From Caulobacter sp. UNC279MFTsu5.1 (GTDB lineage Bacteria; Pseudomonadota; Alphaproteobacteria; Caulobacterales; Caulobacteraceae), in assembly GCF_900114015.1 (NCBI RefSeq), contig NZ_FORN01000007.1, positions 103,523 to 167,522 on the forward strand: a stretch of DNA of 64,000 nucleotides. The letters are read 5' to 3'. The translations under genes and the position numbers were made by a program. Within the stretch, counting starts at the first letter, position 1, and the number at the start of each line of letters is the position of its first letter. The notes beneath the pieces are model-generated. The model was not told where the DNA came from, ran no database searches, and saw only the letters and a list, made by a program, of their open reading frames with translations. Shown piece after piece: positions 35,301-43,005 of the stretch.

Positions 35301-35481
35301 GGGCCGCCAGGCCTTCCACCTGAACGGCCAGACCGGCCACGCCGGCGATATCCAGATTTCTTATGACGCGGCGGGGGCGACCTGGATTCTCGCTTACATC
35401 GACGACGGCCCGGGCGCCGATATCGCCATCACGCTGGACGGCTATCACGTGGGCCTGACCGCCGCCGACTTCATCTTCTGA
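32344..35481 (+). CDS. Large RTX protein with N-terminal PD40 beta-propeller
   Basis: A 1045-residue acidic, Gly- and Asp-rich protein with no Sec signal. Residues about 35-375 contain seven PD40/TolB-like blades (WSPDGTKIFF, ISHDGKRLLF, FSPDGTKIVF, FSPNSTKVVF, FSPDGTKLLF, FSSDGAKVLF, FSPDNTHLAF), enough for a closed propeller. From ~380 to ~940 come blocks of calcium-binding nonapeptides (GGxGxDxLx, such as GGDGNDVLIGGRGNDVLDGG). The C-terminal ~100 residues resemble a peptidase-M10-type serralysin end. It is expected to be secreted by a type I system, but no transporter gene is in the window. Its substrate or partner is unknown. Confidence 0.88.
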   Translation: MRTIVGGAGDEVLTGTDLAAAVALLALPGIGFEEMNAQWSPDGTKIFFQTGAIGLIPQDQNYNTDVYILDVATRVLGLATAGAGFNADQRSFSPSISHDGKRLLFLAADSSGSSAGPLYVRDLTTGVVSAIDLGARLDVDMARFSPDGTKIVFTDSDAPRHERVKIKDLVTGAVTLVADESLTPSFSPNSTKVVFASWTDFGAGYNGYAQIYVKDLGTGVVTQVSTSAAGVTGDREARNPVFSPDGTKLLFESDSSNLVAGDTNGRSDIFLKDLVTGAVTRVSTSATGAQGNGYFTTDARFSSDGAKVLFNTNSTNLVADGLGGGFFLKDLATGGVARATGWSMNGVSEGAAFWAIFSPDNTHLAFMASSPTGVDTIYLKDLNSGNDLITGGGGHDKITGLSGDDELRGEDGNDLILGDDNVFGTPDGNDRLYGGDGNDVLIGGRGNDVLDGGVGDDILLTGMAAGAMNAGVAATGPYANVDGGNDRLDGGAGQDRGILLYNDRTAPVVFNNSDTAAVNTIWVGGVASGSVTNVERITFHGGQGADIITLGAGDDLIWGLGGADLLDGGAGMDTAAYGDKTQSVLVALNSLGDATVYVGGVAEDTLRNIEGVSGGLGADTLIGDGLANLLGGDSGDDRLTGGGGADLIDGGAGRDTAVYSDKAQAVVVTLNGATDAAVTVGGAAEDTLRNVENVIGGQAGDILTGDGADNVLDGGAGAASDVLHGAAGMDTLIGGAGDDLLDGGADVDTASYAAATDGVTVTLGLSGAQDTGQGVDTLVSIEVVEGSAWNDVLTGDSTENGLIGGAGQDWLQSLNGADVLSGGDGHDSVWGGAGDDVLDGGMGDDTIDGGAGDDTASYLTALSGVVVDLRIVEDQNTRGAGTDTLISIENLVGSAFGDVLTGTLDANRIDGGGGDDVIAGRGGDVYSPDGLGDVLTGGAGADTFVFTYRNGPSDRITDFVQASAAGPGAAHDMIDLSAIDSNTKVEGRQAFHLNGQTGHAGDIQISYDAAGATWILAYIDDGPGADIAITLDGYHVGLTAADFIF

Positions 35482-35484
35482 ATG

Positions 35485-35514
35485 AAAAAAGGCCTCCCGG
35501 CTTTCCGGGAGGCC
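35485..35514 (-). terminator. Rho-independent terminator, strongest for leftward fba transcript
   Basis: A 10-bp GC stem (GGCCTCCCGG/CCGGGAGGCC) with a CTTT loop. On the minus strand it is followed by a run of six T, so it terminates fba. On the plus strand the tail (TTCCTC) is weaker, but it may also end the RTX gene. Confidence 0.88.
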
Positions 35515-35552
35515 TTCCTCGTCTCGCCTGGTCTCGGCGAAGATCGCCGGCC

Positions 35553-36644
35553 CTACTCCGCCGCCGCCTTTTTCGCCGCGGCGCCGAACTTGGCGTTCAG
35601 TTCGCCGGACACGTAGCGCTTGGCCATAGTCGCGGTCGACAGCGGCTTGATCTTGTCGGCGTGGCCGGCCGAGCCGAACTGCACGAAGCGATCCTGGCAG
35701 ACCTGGCGCATGGCCTCCTTGGCCGGCTTGAGATAGGCGCGGGGGTCGAACTCGTGCGGCTTCTCGGTCAGGATCTTGCGGATCGCGCCGGTGATGGCCA
35801 GGCGGTTGTCGGTGTCGACATTGACCTTGCGCACGCCGTGCTTGATGCCGCGCTGGATCTCCTCGACCGGCACGCCCCAGGTCTGCGGGATGGCGCCGCC
35901 GTACTGGTTGATGATGTCCTGCAGCTCCTGCGGCACGGACGAAGAGCCGTGCATCACCAGGTGGGTGTTGGGCAGGCGCTGGTGGATCTCCTCGATCACG
36001 TGCATGGCCAGGACGTCGCCGTCCGGCTTGCGCGTGAACTTGTAGGCCCCGTGGCTGGTGCCCATGGCGATGGCCAGGGCGTCGACGCCGGTGCGCTCGA
36101 CGAACTCGACCGCCTGGTCCGGGTCGGTCAGAAGCTCGTCGTGGCTGAGCACGCCCTCGAAGCCGTGGCCGTCCTCGGCCTCGCCCATGCCGCTCTCCAG
36201 CGAGCCCAGCACGCCCAGCTCGCCCTCGACCGACACGCCGCAGGCGTGGGCCATCTCGACCACCTTGCGGGTGACCTCGACATTGTACTCGTAGGTGGCG
36301 GGGGTCTTGGCGTCCTCCATCAGCGAGCCATCCATCATCACCGAGGTGAAGCCGTACTGGATCGCCGTGGCGCAGGTGGCCGGGCCGTTGCCGTGGTCCT
36401 GGTGCATGCACACCGGGATGTTGGGATAGATCTCGGCCAGGGCGTCGATCATCCGGGCCAGCATGATGTCGTTGGCGTAGTTCCGCGCCCCGCGCGAGGC
36501 CTGGATGATGACCGGGGAGTTGACGGCTTCCGCCGCCTCCATGATCGCCAGGCCCTGTTCCATGTTGTTGATGTTGAAGGCCGGCAGCGCATAGTCATGC
36601 TCCGCCGCATGATCCAGCAACTGTCTTAGCGTGATCCTCGCCAC
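35553..36644 (-). CDS. fba: Class II fructose-bisphosphate aldolase
   Basis: A 363-residue zinc aldolase cleaving fructose 1,6-bisphosphate to two triose phosphates. Motifs are [34 protein letters not shown] (zinc His), [45 protein letters not shown] and [10 protein letters not shown] (zinc His). It is of the longer Calvin-cycle-like subtype. The start is GTG 36644 with AGGAG eight bases upstream; the upstream open frame lacks family similarity. It lies downstream of pgk and ends at the terminator at 35485. Confidence 0.95.
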   Translation of the reverse strand: MARITLRQLLDHAAEHDYALPAFNINNMEQGLAIMEAAEAVNSPVIIQASRGARNYANDIMLARMIDALAEIYPNIPVCMHQDHGNGPATCATAIQYGFTSVMMDGSLMEDAKTPATYEYNVEVTRKVVEMAHACGVSVEGELGVLGSLESGMGEAEDGHGFEGVLSHDELLTDPDQAVEFVERTGVDALAIAMGTSHGAYKFTRKPDGDVLAMHVIEEIHQRLPNTHLVMHGSSSVPQELQDIINQYGGAIPQTWGVPVEEIQRGIKHGVRKVNVDTDNRLAITGAIRKILTEKPHEFDPRAYLKPAKEAMRQVCQDRFVQFGSAGHADKIKPLSTATMAKRYVSGELNAKFGAAAKKAAAE

Positions 36645-36866
36645 GTGATTGTTCTCCTGCAAGCGTGAAGTGTCGGGGTGGTTTCTTGTTTTTGGGGCTT
36701 TGACGCTTTTGCGTTCTTTGCCCGGTCGATCACGTCGGGTTTCCTCCGGTCCCAACGGTGGAAGCTTATCCCGGGTTTCCTCGGCCCCGGTGGTCGAATG
36801 ATGTTTTGCCGGATTGGCTCCGGTCTCCCATGCCGGTTTCCCCGGCCTTCGCCGGGGAGCCCGTTT

Positions 36867-38057
36867 CTAGACCTCGAGGGCCGCGACGCCCGGAAGCGTC
36901 TTGCCCTCCATCCATTCCAGGAACGCGCCGCCGGCGGTCGAGACGAACGTGAAGTCCGCCGAGACACCGGCGTGGTTCAGGGCCGCCACGGTATCACCTC
37001 CACCGGCGACCGCGACGATCTTACCCGCTTTCGCGAGTTTGGCGGCGTGTTTTGCCGCCGAAACGGTCGCTTCGTCGAACGGCGGCACCTCGAAAACGCC
37101 CAAAGGGCCGTTCCAGATCAGCGTCTGGCTCGAATCCATGGCTTCGATCAGCCGCTGGGCGCTCTTGGGGCCGGCGTCCAGGATCAGGTCGTCGGCCTGG
37201 ACTTCGGACAGTTCGCGGGTCTCGGCGTCGACGCCCGGCGCGACCTTCTTGGCCACCACCACGTCGATCGGCAGCAGCAGCTGGCAGCCGCTCTTTTCCG
37301 CCGTGGCGATGATCTGGCGGGCGGTGTCGGCCAGGTCCTTCTCGCAGAGGCTGCCGCCGACGTCGTGGCCCTGGGCGAACAGGAAGGTGTTGGCCATGCC
37401 GCCGCCGATCGCCAGCCGGTCCAGCTTGGCCACCAGGTTGTTGAGCAGGTCCAGCTTGGTCGAGACCTTGGAGCCGCCGACGATGCCCAGCACCGGCTTC
37501 TTCGGGTTGCCCAGGGCGGCGTCCAGGGCGTCCAGCTCGCGCTGCATGGCCAGGCCCGGATAGGCCGGCAGCAGCCGGGCCAGGCCCTCGGTTGAGGCGT
37601 GGGCGCGGTGGGCGGCGCTGAAGGCGTCGTCGACATAGAGGTCGCCGTTTTCGGCCAGCTGGGCGGCGAAGGCGGGGTCGTTCTTCTCCTCGCCGGCGTG
37701 GAAGCGGACATTCTCCAGCAGGGCCACGCCGCCGTTCTCCAGGCCGTCGACCACCGCCTTGGCCGCTGGACCGACGCTGTCGCTGGCGAAGGCCACTTCC
37801 TGTTCCAGGAGCTTGCCCAGCGGCTCGGCCACGAAGGCCAGGCTCATCTCGGGCACGACCTTGCCCTTGGGGCGGTCGAAGTGGGCCAGCAGGACGACCT
37901 TGGCGCCCTTGGTCGACAGGTAGCGGATGGTCGGCAGGGCCGCGCGCAGCCGGGTGTCGTCGGTGATCGCCCCGCCGTCGACGGGCACGTTGAAGTCCAC
38001 CCGGACCAGGGCGCGCTTGCCGGCGAGATCGGCGGTGTCGAGGGTGCGGAAGGGCAT
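36867..38057 (-). CDS. pgk: Phosphoglycerate kinase
   Basis: A 396-residue two-domain kinase, transferring phosphate from 1,3-bisphosphoglycerate to ADP. Motifs are [21 protein letters not shown] (in part), [53 protein letters not shown] and [13 protein letters not shown] near the nucleotide site. The ATG at 38057 gives a normal N-terminus. It belongs to the leftward set gap, a small unknown gene, pgk, fba, with 222 bp before fba. That gap contains a short GC hairpin (CCCCGGC/GCCGGGG, 36841-36858) without a T run. Confidence 0.96.
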   Translation of the reverse strand: MPFRTLDTADLAGKRALVRVDFNVPVDGGAITDDTRLRAALPTIRYLSTKGAKVVLLAHFDRPKGKVVPEMSLAFVAEPLGKLLEQEVAFASDSVGPAAKAVVDGLENGGVALLENVRFHAGEEKNDPAFAAQLAENGDLYVDDAFSAAHRAHASTEGLARLLPAYPGLAMQRELDALDAALGNPKKPVLGIVGGSKVSTKLDLLNNLVAKLDRLAIGGGMANTFLFAQGHDVGGSLCEKDLADTARQIIATAEKSGCQLLLPIDVVVAKKVAPGVDAETRELSEVQADDLILDAGPKSAQRLIEAMDSSQTLIWNGPLGVFEVPPFDEATVSAAKHAAKLAKAGKIVAVAGGGDTVAALNHAGVSADFTFVSTAGGAFLEWMEGKTLPGVAALEV

Positions 38058-38095
38058 GCGGATAGGTCCTTGAGCCGGGCTGCTTGGATGGTCGT

Positions 38096-38374
38096 CTAGG
38101 TGCCCATCACGTACCAAGAGGCGCCCGAATGGGGACCCTCGGGTGCGCTGACTTCGACGATTTCAGTGAAATGGACGCGGGCGTCCTTGGATTTCTGGTC
38201 GGCCGCGACCTGGAACACGGGCTCGCGGCGCAAGGCGTCAAGCGCGGCGAGTTCGGCCTCGTCCGAAGACGAGGCCTCAACCCAACGCGTTGCGTAGAAG
38301 CCGACTGGAGTGTCGCTGTCGAGCAGAACGCCCGGAAAGTTCTCGCCTTCGATGAAGCACTTGAACCAGGGCAT
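38096..38374 (-). CDS. Small unknown protein between gap and pgk
   Basis: A 92-residue frame ([20 protein letters not shown]) sits 34 bp after gap and 38 bp before pgk, in the same direction. It alternates hydrophobic and acidic stretches ([40 protein letters not shown]) and has no signal or membrane segment. I do not recognise a family. Its position in the glycolytic set suggests co-transcription, but any enzymatic or regulatory role is open. Codon use is like the neighbours. Confidence 0.65.
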   Translation of the reverse strand: MPWFKCFIEGENFPGVLLDSDTPVGFYATRWVEASSSDEAELAALDALRREPVFQVAADQKSKDARVHFTEIVEVSAPEGPHSGASWYVMGT

Positions 38375-38408
38375 TCGGGGCGCTCGCGACCTCCTGTTCG
38401 TTTCGGCT

Positions 38409-39416
38409 TTAGAGGAACTTCGCCATTTCCAGAGCCGTGTCGCTCATGCGGGTCGCGAAGCCCCATTCGTTGTCGTACCAGCTGAGCACGCGGACCAGCT
38501 TGCCCTCGATGACCTGGGTCTGGGGCAGGGCGGCCGTCGAGCTGGCGGCGATGTGGTTCAGGTCGGAGGAGACCAGCGGGTCGGTGGTGGTGAACAGCAC
38601 GCCGTTCATCTCGCCGTCGGCGGCGGCCTTCAGGGCGGTGTTGACCTCGTCGACCGTGGTGTCGCGCGACGGCACGACCTTCAGGTCGATGACCGAGACG
38701 TTCGGGGTCGGCACGCGGATTGAGCTGCCGTCCAGCTTGCCCTTCAGGGCCGGCAGCACCAGGCCCAGGGCCTTGGCGGCGCCGGTGGAGGTCGGGATCA
38801 TGCTCAGGGCCGCGGCGCGGGCGCGGTAGAGGTCCTTGTGCATGGTGTCCAGCGTCGGCTGGTCGCCGGTGTAGCTGTGGATCGTGGTCATGTAGCCGCG
38901 CTCGATGCCGACCAGGTCGTGCAGCACCTTGGCCACCGGGGCCAGGGCGTTGGTGGTGCACGAGCCGTTGGAGACGACGATGTCGTCGGCGGTCAGGGTC
39001 TCGTGGTTGACCTTGTAGACGATGGTCTTGTCGGCGCCGTCGGCCGGGGCCGAGACCAGCACGCGCTTGGCGCCGGCCTTCAGGTGCAGGGCGGCCTTGT
39101 CGCGGGCGGTGAAGATGCCGGTGCACTCGAAGGCGATGTCGACGCCCAGGTCCTTGTGCGGCAGCTCTTCCGGATTGCGGATGGCCGTGACCTTGATCTT
39201 GCCCAGGCCGACGTCGATCCAGTCCTCGCCCGAGGTGACGACGCCCGGGAACCGGCCGTGGACGCTGTCGTAGCGCAGCAGGTGGGCGTTGGTCTCGACG
39301 GGCCCGAGGTCGTTGATGGCGACGACCTCGATGTCGCGGCGCGCGTGCTCGGCGATGGAACGCAGGACGAGACGTCCGATCCGGCCGAAGCCGTTGATGG
39401 CGACGCGAAGAGCCAT
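38409..39416 (-). CDS. gap: Glyceraldehyde-3-phosphate dehydrogenase, type I
   Basis: A 335-residue GAPDH. The NAD site INGFGRIGR and the acidic D36 (INDLG) favour NAD over NADP. The catalytic C153 lies in SNGSCTTNALAP, and the partner motifs IHSYTGDQP, STGAAKALGLVLPALKG, VPTPNVSVIDL and SWYDNEWGF are complete. It is the first gene of the leftward gap-pgk-fba set. The 223 bp upstream are shared with the rightward DUF4164/zapA genes and contain a LacI-family-like operator at 39521. Confidence 0.97.
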   Translation of the reverse strand: MALRVAINGFGRIGRLVLRSIAEHARRDIEVVAINDLGPVETNAHLLRYDSVHGRFPGVVTSGEDWIDVGLGKIKVTAIRNPEELPHKDLGVDIAFECTGIFTARDKAALHLKAGAKRVLVSAPADGADKTIVYKVNHETLTADDIVVSNGSCTTNALAPVAKVLHDLVGIERGYMTTIHSYTGDQPTLDTMHKDLYRARAAALSMIPTSTGAAKALGLVLPALKGKLDGSSIRVPTPNVSVIDLKVVPSRDTTVDEVNTALKAAADGEMNGVLFTTTDPLVSSDLNHIAASSTAALPQTQVIEGKLVRVLSWYDNEWGFATRMSDTALEMAKFL

Positions 39417-39520
39417 GAGGTCTTTCTCCTAACGAGCGTCCGGCCGAGGCAGCCGGCGTTACCTTGATTTTGCAGCGCGTTTTGCGGTGCGGGGCGGGGA
39501 AGTCAACCCCAAGAAACCTG

Positions 39521-39534
39521 TGCGAGCGCTCACA
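39521..39534. promoter_or_regulatory. Possible LacI/GalR-family operator upstream of gap
   Basis: TGCGAGCGCTCACA contains the 8-bp palindrome GAGCGCTC with the central CG typical of LacI-family sites. It is 105 bp upstream of gap. The flanking bases are only partly symmetric. Confidence 0.4.
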
Positions 39535-39639
39535 TTGGATGACCTATTGTTATCCGCGCGGTTTCGTCGCCCAATTGTCGCCATGGCAGGTGGCGAAGCA
39601 GGCCGCAGTCTATATGTTGCGCTGCATGACCGTTGGACG

Positions 39640-40098
39640 ATGCCGATGACCCCGGGCGAAGGGAACGCCCTCGAACTGGCCGCGCGACGCCTGGAGCGCG
39701 CCGTCAGCCAGCTGGAGCAGAAGATCACGGCCGAGCGCACCGCGCGCCTGGCCGCGTTTTCGGCCGCCGCCGCCGCGGCGTCGTCGGGGCCTGCGTCCGA
39801 CGACCCGGGCCTGTTCGACGCCGACGCCCAGGCCCTGGCGGAGTCCAAGGCCGCGCGCCTGGCCCTCGACCTCGAGGCCGCCCGGGCTCGCGAGAAAGCG
39901 CTGGAGGAGGCCGGCGAGCAGGCCTCCGAGGCCCTGGGCCGCGCCATCGCCGAGATCCGCGCCGCCCTGGGAGACGAGAGCCTGATCACCGAAGGCGTCC
40001 ATGACGACGACGAGGACGGCGGGGACGAGGGCGCTGACGCCGGCGACCTGTTCGGCGGCCTCGACGACGACGACGGCGTCACGGAAAGGGAGGCCTGA
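39640..40098 (+). CDS. DUF4164-type coiled-coil protein upstream of zapA
   Basis: A 152-residue Ala- and Glu-rich protein. Residues about 5-120 are predicted coiled coil (LELAARRLERAVSQLEQKIT, then ALDLEAARAREKALEEAGEQ), and the last 35 residues are highly acidic (DDDEDGGDEGADAGDLFGGL). A DUF4164-like coiled-coil gene before zapA is common in alphaproteobacteria, so a role near cell division is inferred. The start is uncertain: ATG 39640 or 39646 are both weakly supported. Upstream codons reach into the gap promoter. Confidence 0.72.
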   Translation: MPMTPGEGNALELAARRLERAVSQLEQKITAERTARLAAFSAAAAAASSGPASDDPGLFDADAQALAESKAARLALDLEAARAREKALEEAGEQASEALGRAIAEIRAALGDESLITEGVHDDDEDGGDEGADAGDLFGGLDDDDGVTEREA

Positions 40099-40101
40099 GC
40101 C

Positions 40102-40428
40102 ATGGCCCAACTGACCATCCAGGTGAACGGCCGGCCCTACACCGTCGGCTGCGAGGACGGGCAGGAGGCCCACCTCTTGGAGATCGCCCGCCTGTTCGAC
40201 CGTCAGGTCCGCCAGGTCAGCCAGGACGTCGGCCAGTTGGGCGAGACGCGGCTGTTCCTGATGGGGGCCCTGCTGCTGGCCGACGAGCTGTCGGACCTGA
40301 AGCTGCGCCTGGCCCACGCCCAGTCGGAACTGGCCCGCCTGCAGACCGAACAGACCCGCGTCGAGATCCGCGCCATAAAGGCCCTGGACGCCGCCTCCGA
40401 GAAGATCGAGGCGCTGGTCCAGGGGTAG
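40102..40428 (+). CDS. zapA: Cell division protein ZapA
   Basis: A 108-residue ZapA, a small dimeric/tetrameric protein that bundles FtsZ filaments at mid-cell. The N-terminal fold (QLTIQVNGRPYTVGCEDGQE, EAHLLEIARLFDRQV) and the C-terminal coiled coil (ADELSDLKLRLAHAQSELAR, then LQTEQTRVE) are typical. It begins 3 bp after the DUF4164 stop, so the two are co-translated. In related genomes 6S RNA and the 5-formyl-THF cyclo-ligase follow directly; here 2.3 kb of inserted genes separate them. Confidence 0.93.
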   Translation: MAQLTIQVNGRPYTVGCEDGQEAHLLEIARLFDRQVRQVSQDVGQLGETRLFLMGALLLADELSDLKLRLAHAQSELARLQTEQTRVEIRAIKALDAASEKIEALVQG

Positions 40429-40436
40429 AGTTGAAT

Positions 40437-40966
40437 CCCTCTCTCTAAGAGAGAGGGAGGGGCCCGCCGCCGAAGGCGGTGGGAGGGTGAGAGGTTACAC
40501 CCTGTCCGAACGGAGCACGGTCAGGATGTCGTCGCCGACTCCACCGAGATCGGCCAGGACCCGATCGTTGGGAAACCTTAGGACCATGTATCCGAACAGC
40601 TCCAGCGTCTGGGTGCGGCGCTCGTCATAGTCCTCACGCCCCTCATGGGCGGCGCCATCCAGCTCGACGATCAGCTTGCCCGCCTCGCAGACGAAGTCGG
40701 CGAAGTAGCGGTCTATCGAGACCTGCCGCAGGAACTTGAAGCCGCCCAGCTGGCGATTGCGCACCAATTTCCAGAGCGCCTTCTCGGCCAGGGTCTGGTT
40801 CTGGCGAAGGCGGCGAGCGTTGGCGGTCGCATCCATGGCGTCAGCTTGAGCGCGCCCTTCGGGACGGGGCAACCGAAGGAATCGAGATTTTCCGGCCAGC
40901 GGTGAAACCTCTCACCCTCCCACCGCTTCGCGGCGGGCCCCTCCCTCTCTCCAAGAGAGAGGGGTC
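40437..40966. mobile_element. DUF559 unit 2: nuclease gene between inverted G repeats
   Basis: A 530-bp unit bounded by G repeats at 40437-40497 and, inverted, 40902-40966. It contains only the leftward DUF559 gene. The layout mirrors unit 1 at 17798: ~65-70 bp from the repeat to the start codon, and the stop codon inside the other repeat. It sits directly after zapA. Confidence 0.65.
40495..40836 (-). CDS. DUF559 (Vsr/PD-(D/E)XK-like) endonuclease domain protein
   Basis: A 113-residue single-domain protein, paralogue of the one at 17925 (66 of 112 positions identical). Candidate catalytic residues D47, E59, D60 and H64 align exactly, with the shared core RQVxIDRYFADF. The ATG at 40836 corresponds to the start of the first copy. 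Its TAA stop (40495-40497) lies in the edge of the left repeat. Overall GC is lower than for zapA or the aminotransferase. DNA cleavage is inferred from the family; a role in repeat spread is a hypothesis. Confidence 0.85.
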   Translation of the reverse strand: MDATANARRLRQNQTLAEKALWKLVRNRQLGGFKFLRQVSIDRYFADFVCEAGKLIVELDGAAHEGREDYDERRTQTLELFGYMVLRFPNDRVLADLGGVGDDILTVLRSDRV

Positions 40967-40973
40967 GTGGTCG

Positions 40974-42137
40974 CTACGTCCGCTCATCGGCTCTCGCCAT
41001 CTCCCCCAGCGCCTCTCCGATCACCGCCAGCCCGCGCTCCGCCGCCTCCGGTTCGGCCAGGCTGAAGTTCAGGCGGATGGTGGGACTCGCCCCGCCCTCG
41101 GCCAGGAAGTGGCTGCCAGGGGTGAACAGCACGCCGCGCTCGACGCAGCGCTTCAGCAACGCCTCGACGTCGACCCCGTCGGCCAGGGTCAGCCAGAAGA
41201 ACAGCCCGCCCGGCGGCAGCGCCCAGGACGCCTTGTTGCCCAGATGCCGGGTCAGGGCGTCGGCGAACGCGTCGCGCTTCGTGCGATAGAGGGCCGCGAC
41301 CTGGTCCATCCGCGCGGCGCGGCCAGGGTCGTTCAGATATTGCAGCACCATCCACTGGCTGAGCCGGTTGGTGTGCAGGTCGGCCGCCTGCTTCAGCTGG
41401 ACCAGCAGCGGGAACAGGTCCGGCGAGGCCGTCAGGTAGCCCAGGCGCAGGCCGGGGGCGACGGTCTTGGAGAACGAGCCCTGGTAGATCCACGAGCCGC
41501 TCGTCAGGCCGGCGCAGACCGGCCGGCGCTCGCAGGGCTCGTAGACCAGGTCGCGATAGGGATCGTCCTCGAACAGGATCACCTCGTGGGCCTGGCAGGC
41601 CGCCGCCATCGCCGCGCGCTCGTCGGCGGTCCAGCAATGGCCGCTGGGGTTCTGGAAGGTCGGGATGACATAAGCCATTGAAGGCGGGGCCATCGACGGC
41701 GGCGCGTCGGCCCAGCCGGCCCCAGGGGCGCCCCGGTCGATGATCTCGAACCGCGCGCCGTAGAAGCGGAACACCTGCAGGGCGGCCAGGTAGGCCGGCG
41801 ACTCCACGGCCAGGGTCGTGCCGGCGTCGACCACCAGCTTGGCGGCCAGGTCGATGCCCTGCTGCGAGCCCGACAGCACCATCACCCGGTCGGGCGCGGT
41901 GTCCAGGCCCAGGGCGGCCAGGTCCTCGGCGATGCGGGCGCGCAGGGCCGGCTCGCCTTCGGTGGGGCCGTATTGCAAGAGATCGCGCGGCGGCGGGGGC
42001 AGGTCCAGGCCGGCGAAGGTCTCGGGCGAGGGCAGGCCGCCGGCGAACGAGATCATGCCCGGGCGCTGCGACACGTTCAGCATCTCGCGGACCGGCGAGG
42101 GCTTGATGTCCGAACTGCGCATCGACAGCCGCGCCAT
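40974..42137 (-). CDS. PLP-dependent aminotransferase (MocR/LysN-like, class I fold)
   Basis: A 387-residue aminotransferase of the 2-aminoadipate/LysN-like group. Visible are SFAGGLPSPETFAGLDL, LLQYGPTEGEPALRARIAED, VLSGSQQGIDLAAKL, AYVIPTFQNPSGHCW, LFEDDPYRDLVYE and the PLP-lysine segment IYQGSFSKTVAPGLRLGYL. Substrates could be aromatic or aminoadipate-type amino acids. It lacks the GntR domain of MocR regulators. It is divergent from a MarR regulator at 42210, with a GTCAA-N5-TTGAC site on each side, so regulation by that protein is likely. Confidence 0.9.
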   Translation of the reverse strand: MARLSMRSSDIKPSPVREMLNVSQRPGMISFAGGLPSPETFAGLDLPPPPRDLLQYGPTEGEPALRARIAEDLAALGLDTAPDRVMVLSGSQQGIDLAAKLVVDAGTTLAVESPAYLAALQVFRFYGARFEIIDRGAPGAGWADAPPSMAPPSMAYVIPTFQNPSGHCWTADERAAMAAACQAHEVILFEDDPYRDLVYEPCERRPVCAGLTSGSWIYQGSFSKTVAPGLRLGYLTASPDLFPLLVQLKQAADLHTNRLSQWMVLQYLNDPGRAARMDQVAALYRTKRDAFADALTRHLGNKASWALPPGGLFFWLTLADGVDVEALLKRCVERGVLFTPGSHFLAEGGASPTIRLNFSLAEPEAAERGLAVIGEALGEMARADERT

Positions 42138-42155
42138 GGCTCACCTCTCAACAGT

Positions 42156-42170
42156 GTCAATGATCTTGAC
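42156..42170. promoter_or_regulatory. MarR-family operator, site 1
   Basis: GTCAATGATCTTGAC is an inverted repeat (GTCAA-N5-TTGAC). It lies 19 bp upstream of the leftward aminotransferase ATG. Confidence 0.7.
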
Positions 42171-42203
42171 CTATCGACACGATGAACGCGTCCGACCTAT
42201 TGT

Positions 42204-42218
42204 GTCAATATGGTTGAC
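42204..42218. promoter_or_regulatory. MarR-family operator, site 2
   Basis: GTCAATATGGTTGAC repeats the same GTCAA-N5-TTGAC form 48 bp from site 1 and spans the ATG of the MarR gene, consistent with autorepression. Confidence 0.7.
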
Positions 42219-42650
42219 CTGGATGATCCTGCCCCGTCGGACGATCTGCACGCCGCGATCGAGCAATTCTATTTCGCCTATCGCGGCTTTACCGATCGGC
42301 CCGACCGCATTCTGGAGCGGCGGGGCCTGGGTCGCGTGCACCACCGCATCCTCTATTTCATCGGCCGCCGGCCCGACGTTTCGGTGCGCGGCCTGCTGGA
42401 CCTGCTGGCCGTCAGCAAGCAGGCCCTGAACGCGCCGCTGCGCCAGCTGATGGAGATGGGCCTGGTCCGCGCCGAGGCCTCGCCGGACGATCGCCGAGTC
42501 AAGCGGCTGGGCCTGACGCCCGCCGGCCGCCGGCTGGAAGCCGAACTGACCGAAGCCCAGACCCGCCACCTGCGCGCGGCCTTCGACCGGGCGGGGGCCG
42601 AGGCCCAGCGGGGATGGAGCGCGGTGATGGGGGAGATGGTGAAGGGGTGA
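42210..42650 (+). CDS. MarR-family transcriptional regulator
   Basis: A 146-residue winged-helix regulator. The DNA-binding core is VHHRILYFIGRRPDVSVRGL, LLAVSKQALNAPLRQLME, MGLVRAEASPDDRRVKRLGL, with the D-DRR wing that marks MarR proteins. The N-terminal helix and the C-terminal helix (AQTRHLRAAFDRAGAEAQRG) form the dimer. It is divergent from the aminotransferase and probably represses both through the two identical operators. The inducer is unknown. Confidence 0.9.
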   Translation: MVDLDDPAPSDDLHAAIEQFYFAYRGFTDRPDRILERRGLGRVHHRILYFIGRRPDVSVRGLLDLLAVSKQALNAPLRQLMEMGLVRAEASPDDRRVKRLGLTPAGRRLEAELTEAQTRHLRAAFDRAGAEAQRGWSAVMGEMVKG

Positions 42651-42660
42651 GGCTCACCCG

Positions 42661-42765
42661 CTTGCCCTCACCTGACCGCTGCGCGGTCTGTCCGCCCCCA
42701 TAGGGGGCGGAGCGCTCTTCCCCCTCTGGGGGAAGACGGTCGCGCGGCGACCCGTAGGGGCAAGT
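42661..42765. repeat. C-family palindromic repeat (copy 1)
   Basis: A ~105-bp element with ends CTTGCCCTCACC and GGGGCAAGT, and inner hairpins CCGCCCCCATAGGGGGCGG and CTTCCCCCTCTGGGGGAAG. A second copy is at 51204. Confidence 0.78.
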
Positions 42766-42785
42766 GCGACAACGCCCCACTGGCG

Positions 42786-42950
42786 CCCGAGCCCTCGAAC
42801 GCCTATCTTCCTCAGCGGCGGGTCAGCTGTGGCCCTCGTCGAAGATTTCTATTCCCAGGGACCTTAATCTCTCTATCGGGATCTGTTCCCTCCCGTGGCC
42901 GTGGCTGCGGGAACACGGAGCCCACCTGTATCAAACAGGTTCGAGCGGAT
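42786..42950 (+). ncRNA. ssrS: Probable 6S RNA
   Basis: The interval just before the 5-formyl-THF cyclo-ligase gene, where alphaproteobacteria carry 6S RNA. It can fold as one long rod: closing stem CTCGAAC (42794) with GTTCGAG (42939), an inner helix around CAGCTGTGG with CCACCTG, and an apical stem TGTTCCC/GGGAACA. A small alternative hairpin ACCTGT/ACAGGT sits on the 3' side of the central bubble, as in known 6S RNAs. Ends are approximate. Confidence 0.55.
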
Positions 42951-43005
42951 TGAAACGTCTTCACGGTTCTTCACGGCGCCGCCACCTTTCCCCCATATAG
43001 CGGTC

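Noticed and set aside
32626..36411. A 1261-codon leftward open frame opposite the RTX gene and fba
   Set aside because: The plus-strand RTX repeats and the minus-strand fba frame explain the region; this frame is a different minus frame of fba and has no recognisable domain.
36841..36858. Hairpin downstream of pgk as a terminator
   Set aside because: The stem CCCCGGC/GCCGGGG is good but lacks a T run on the pgk strand; kept only as a remark in the pgk entry.
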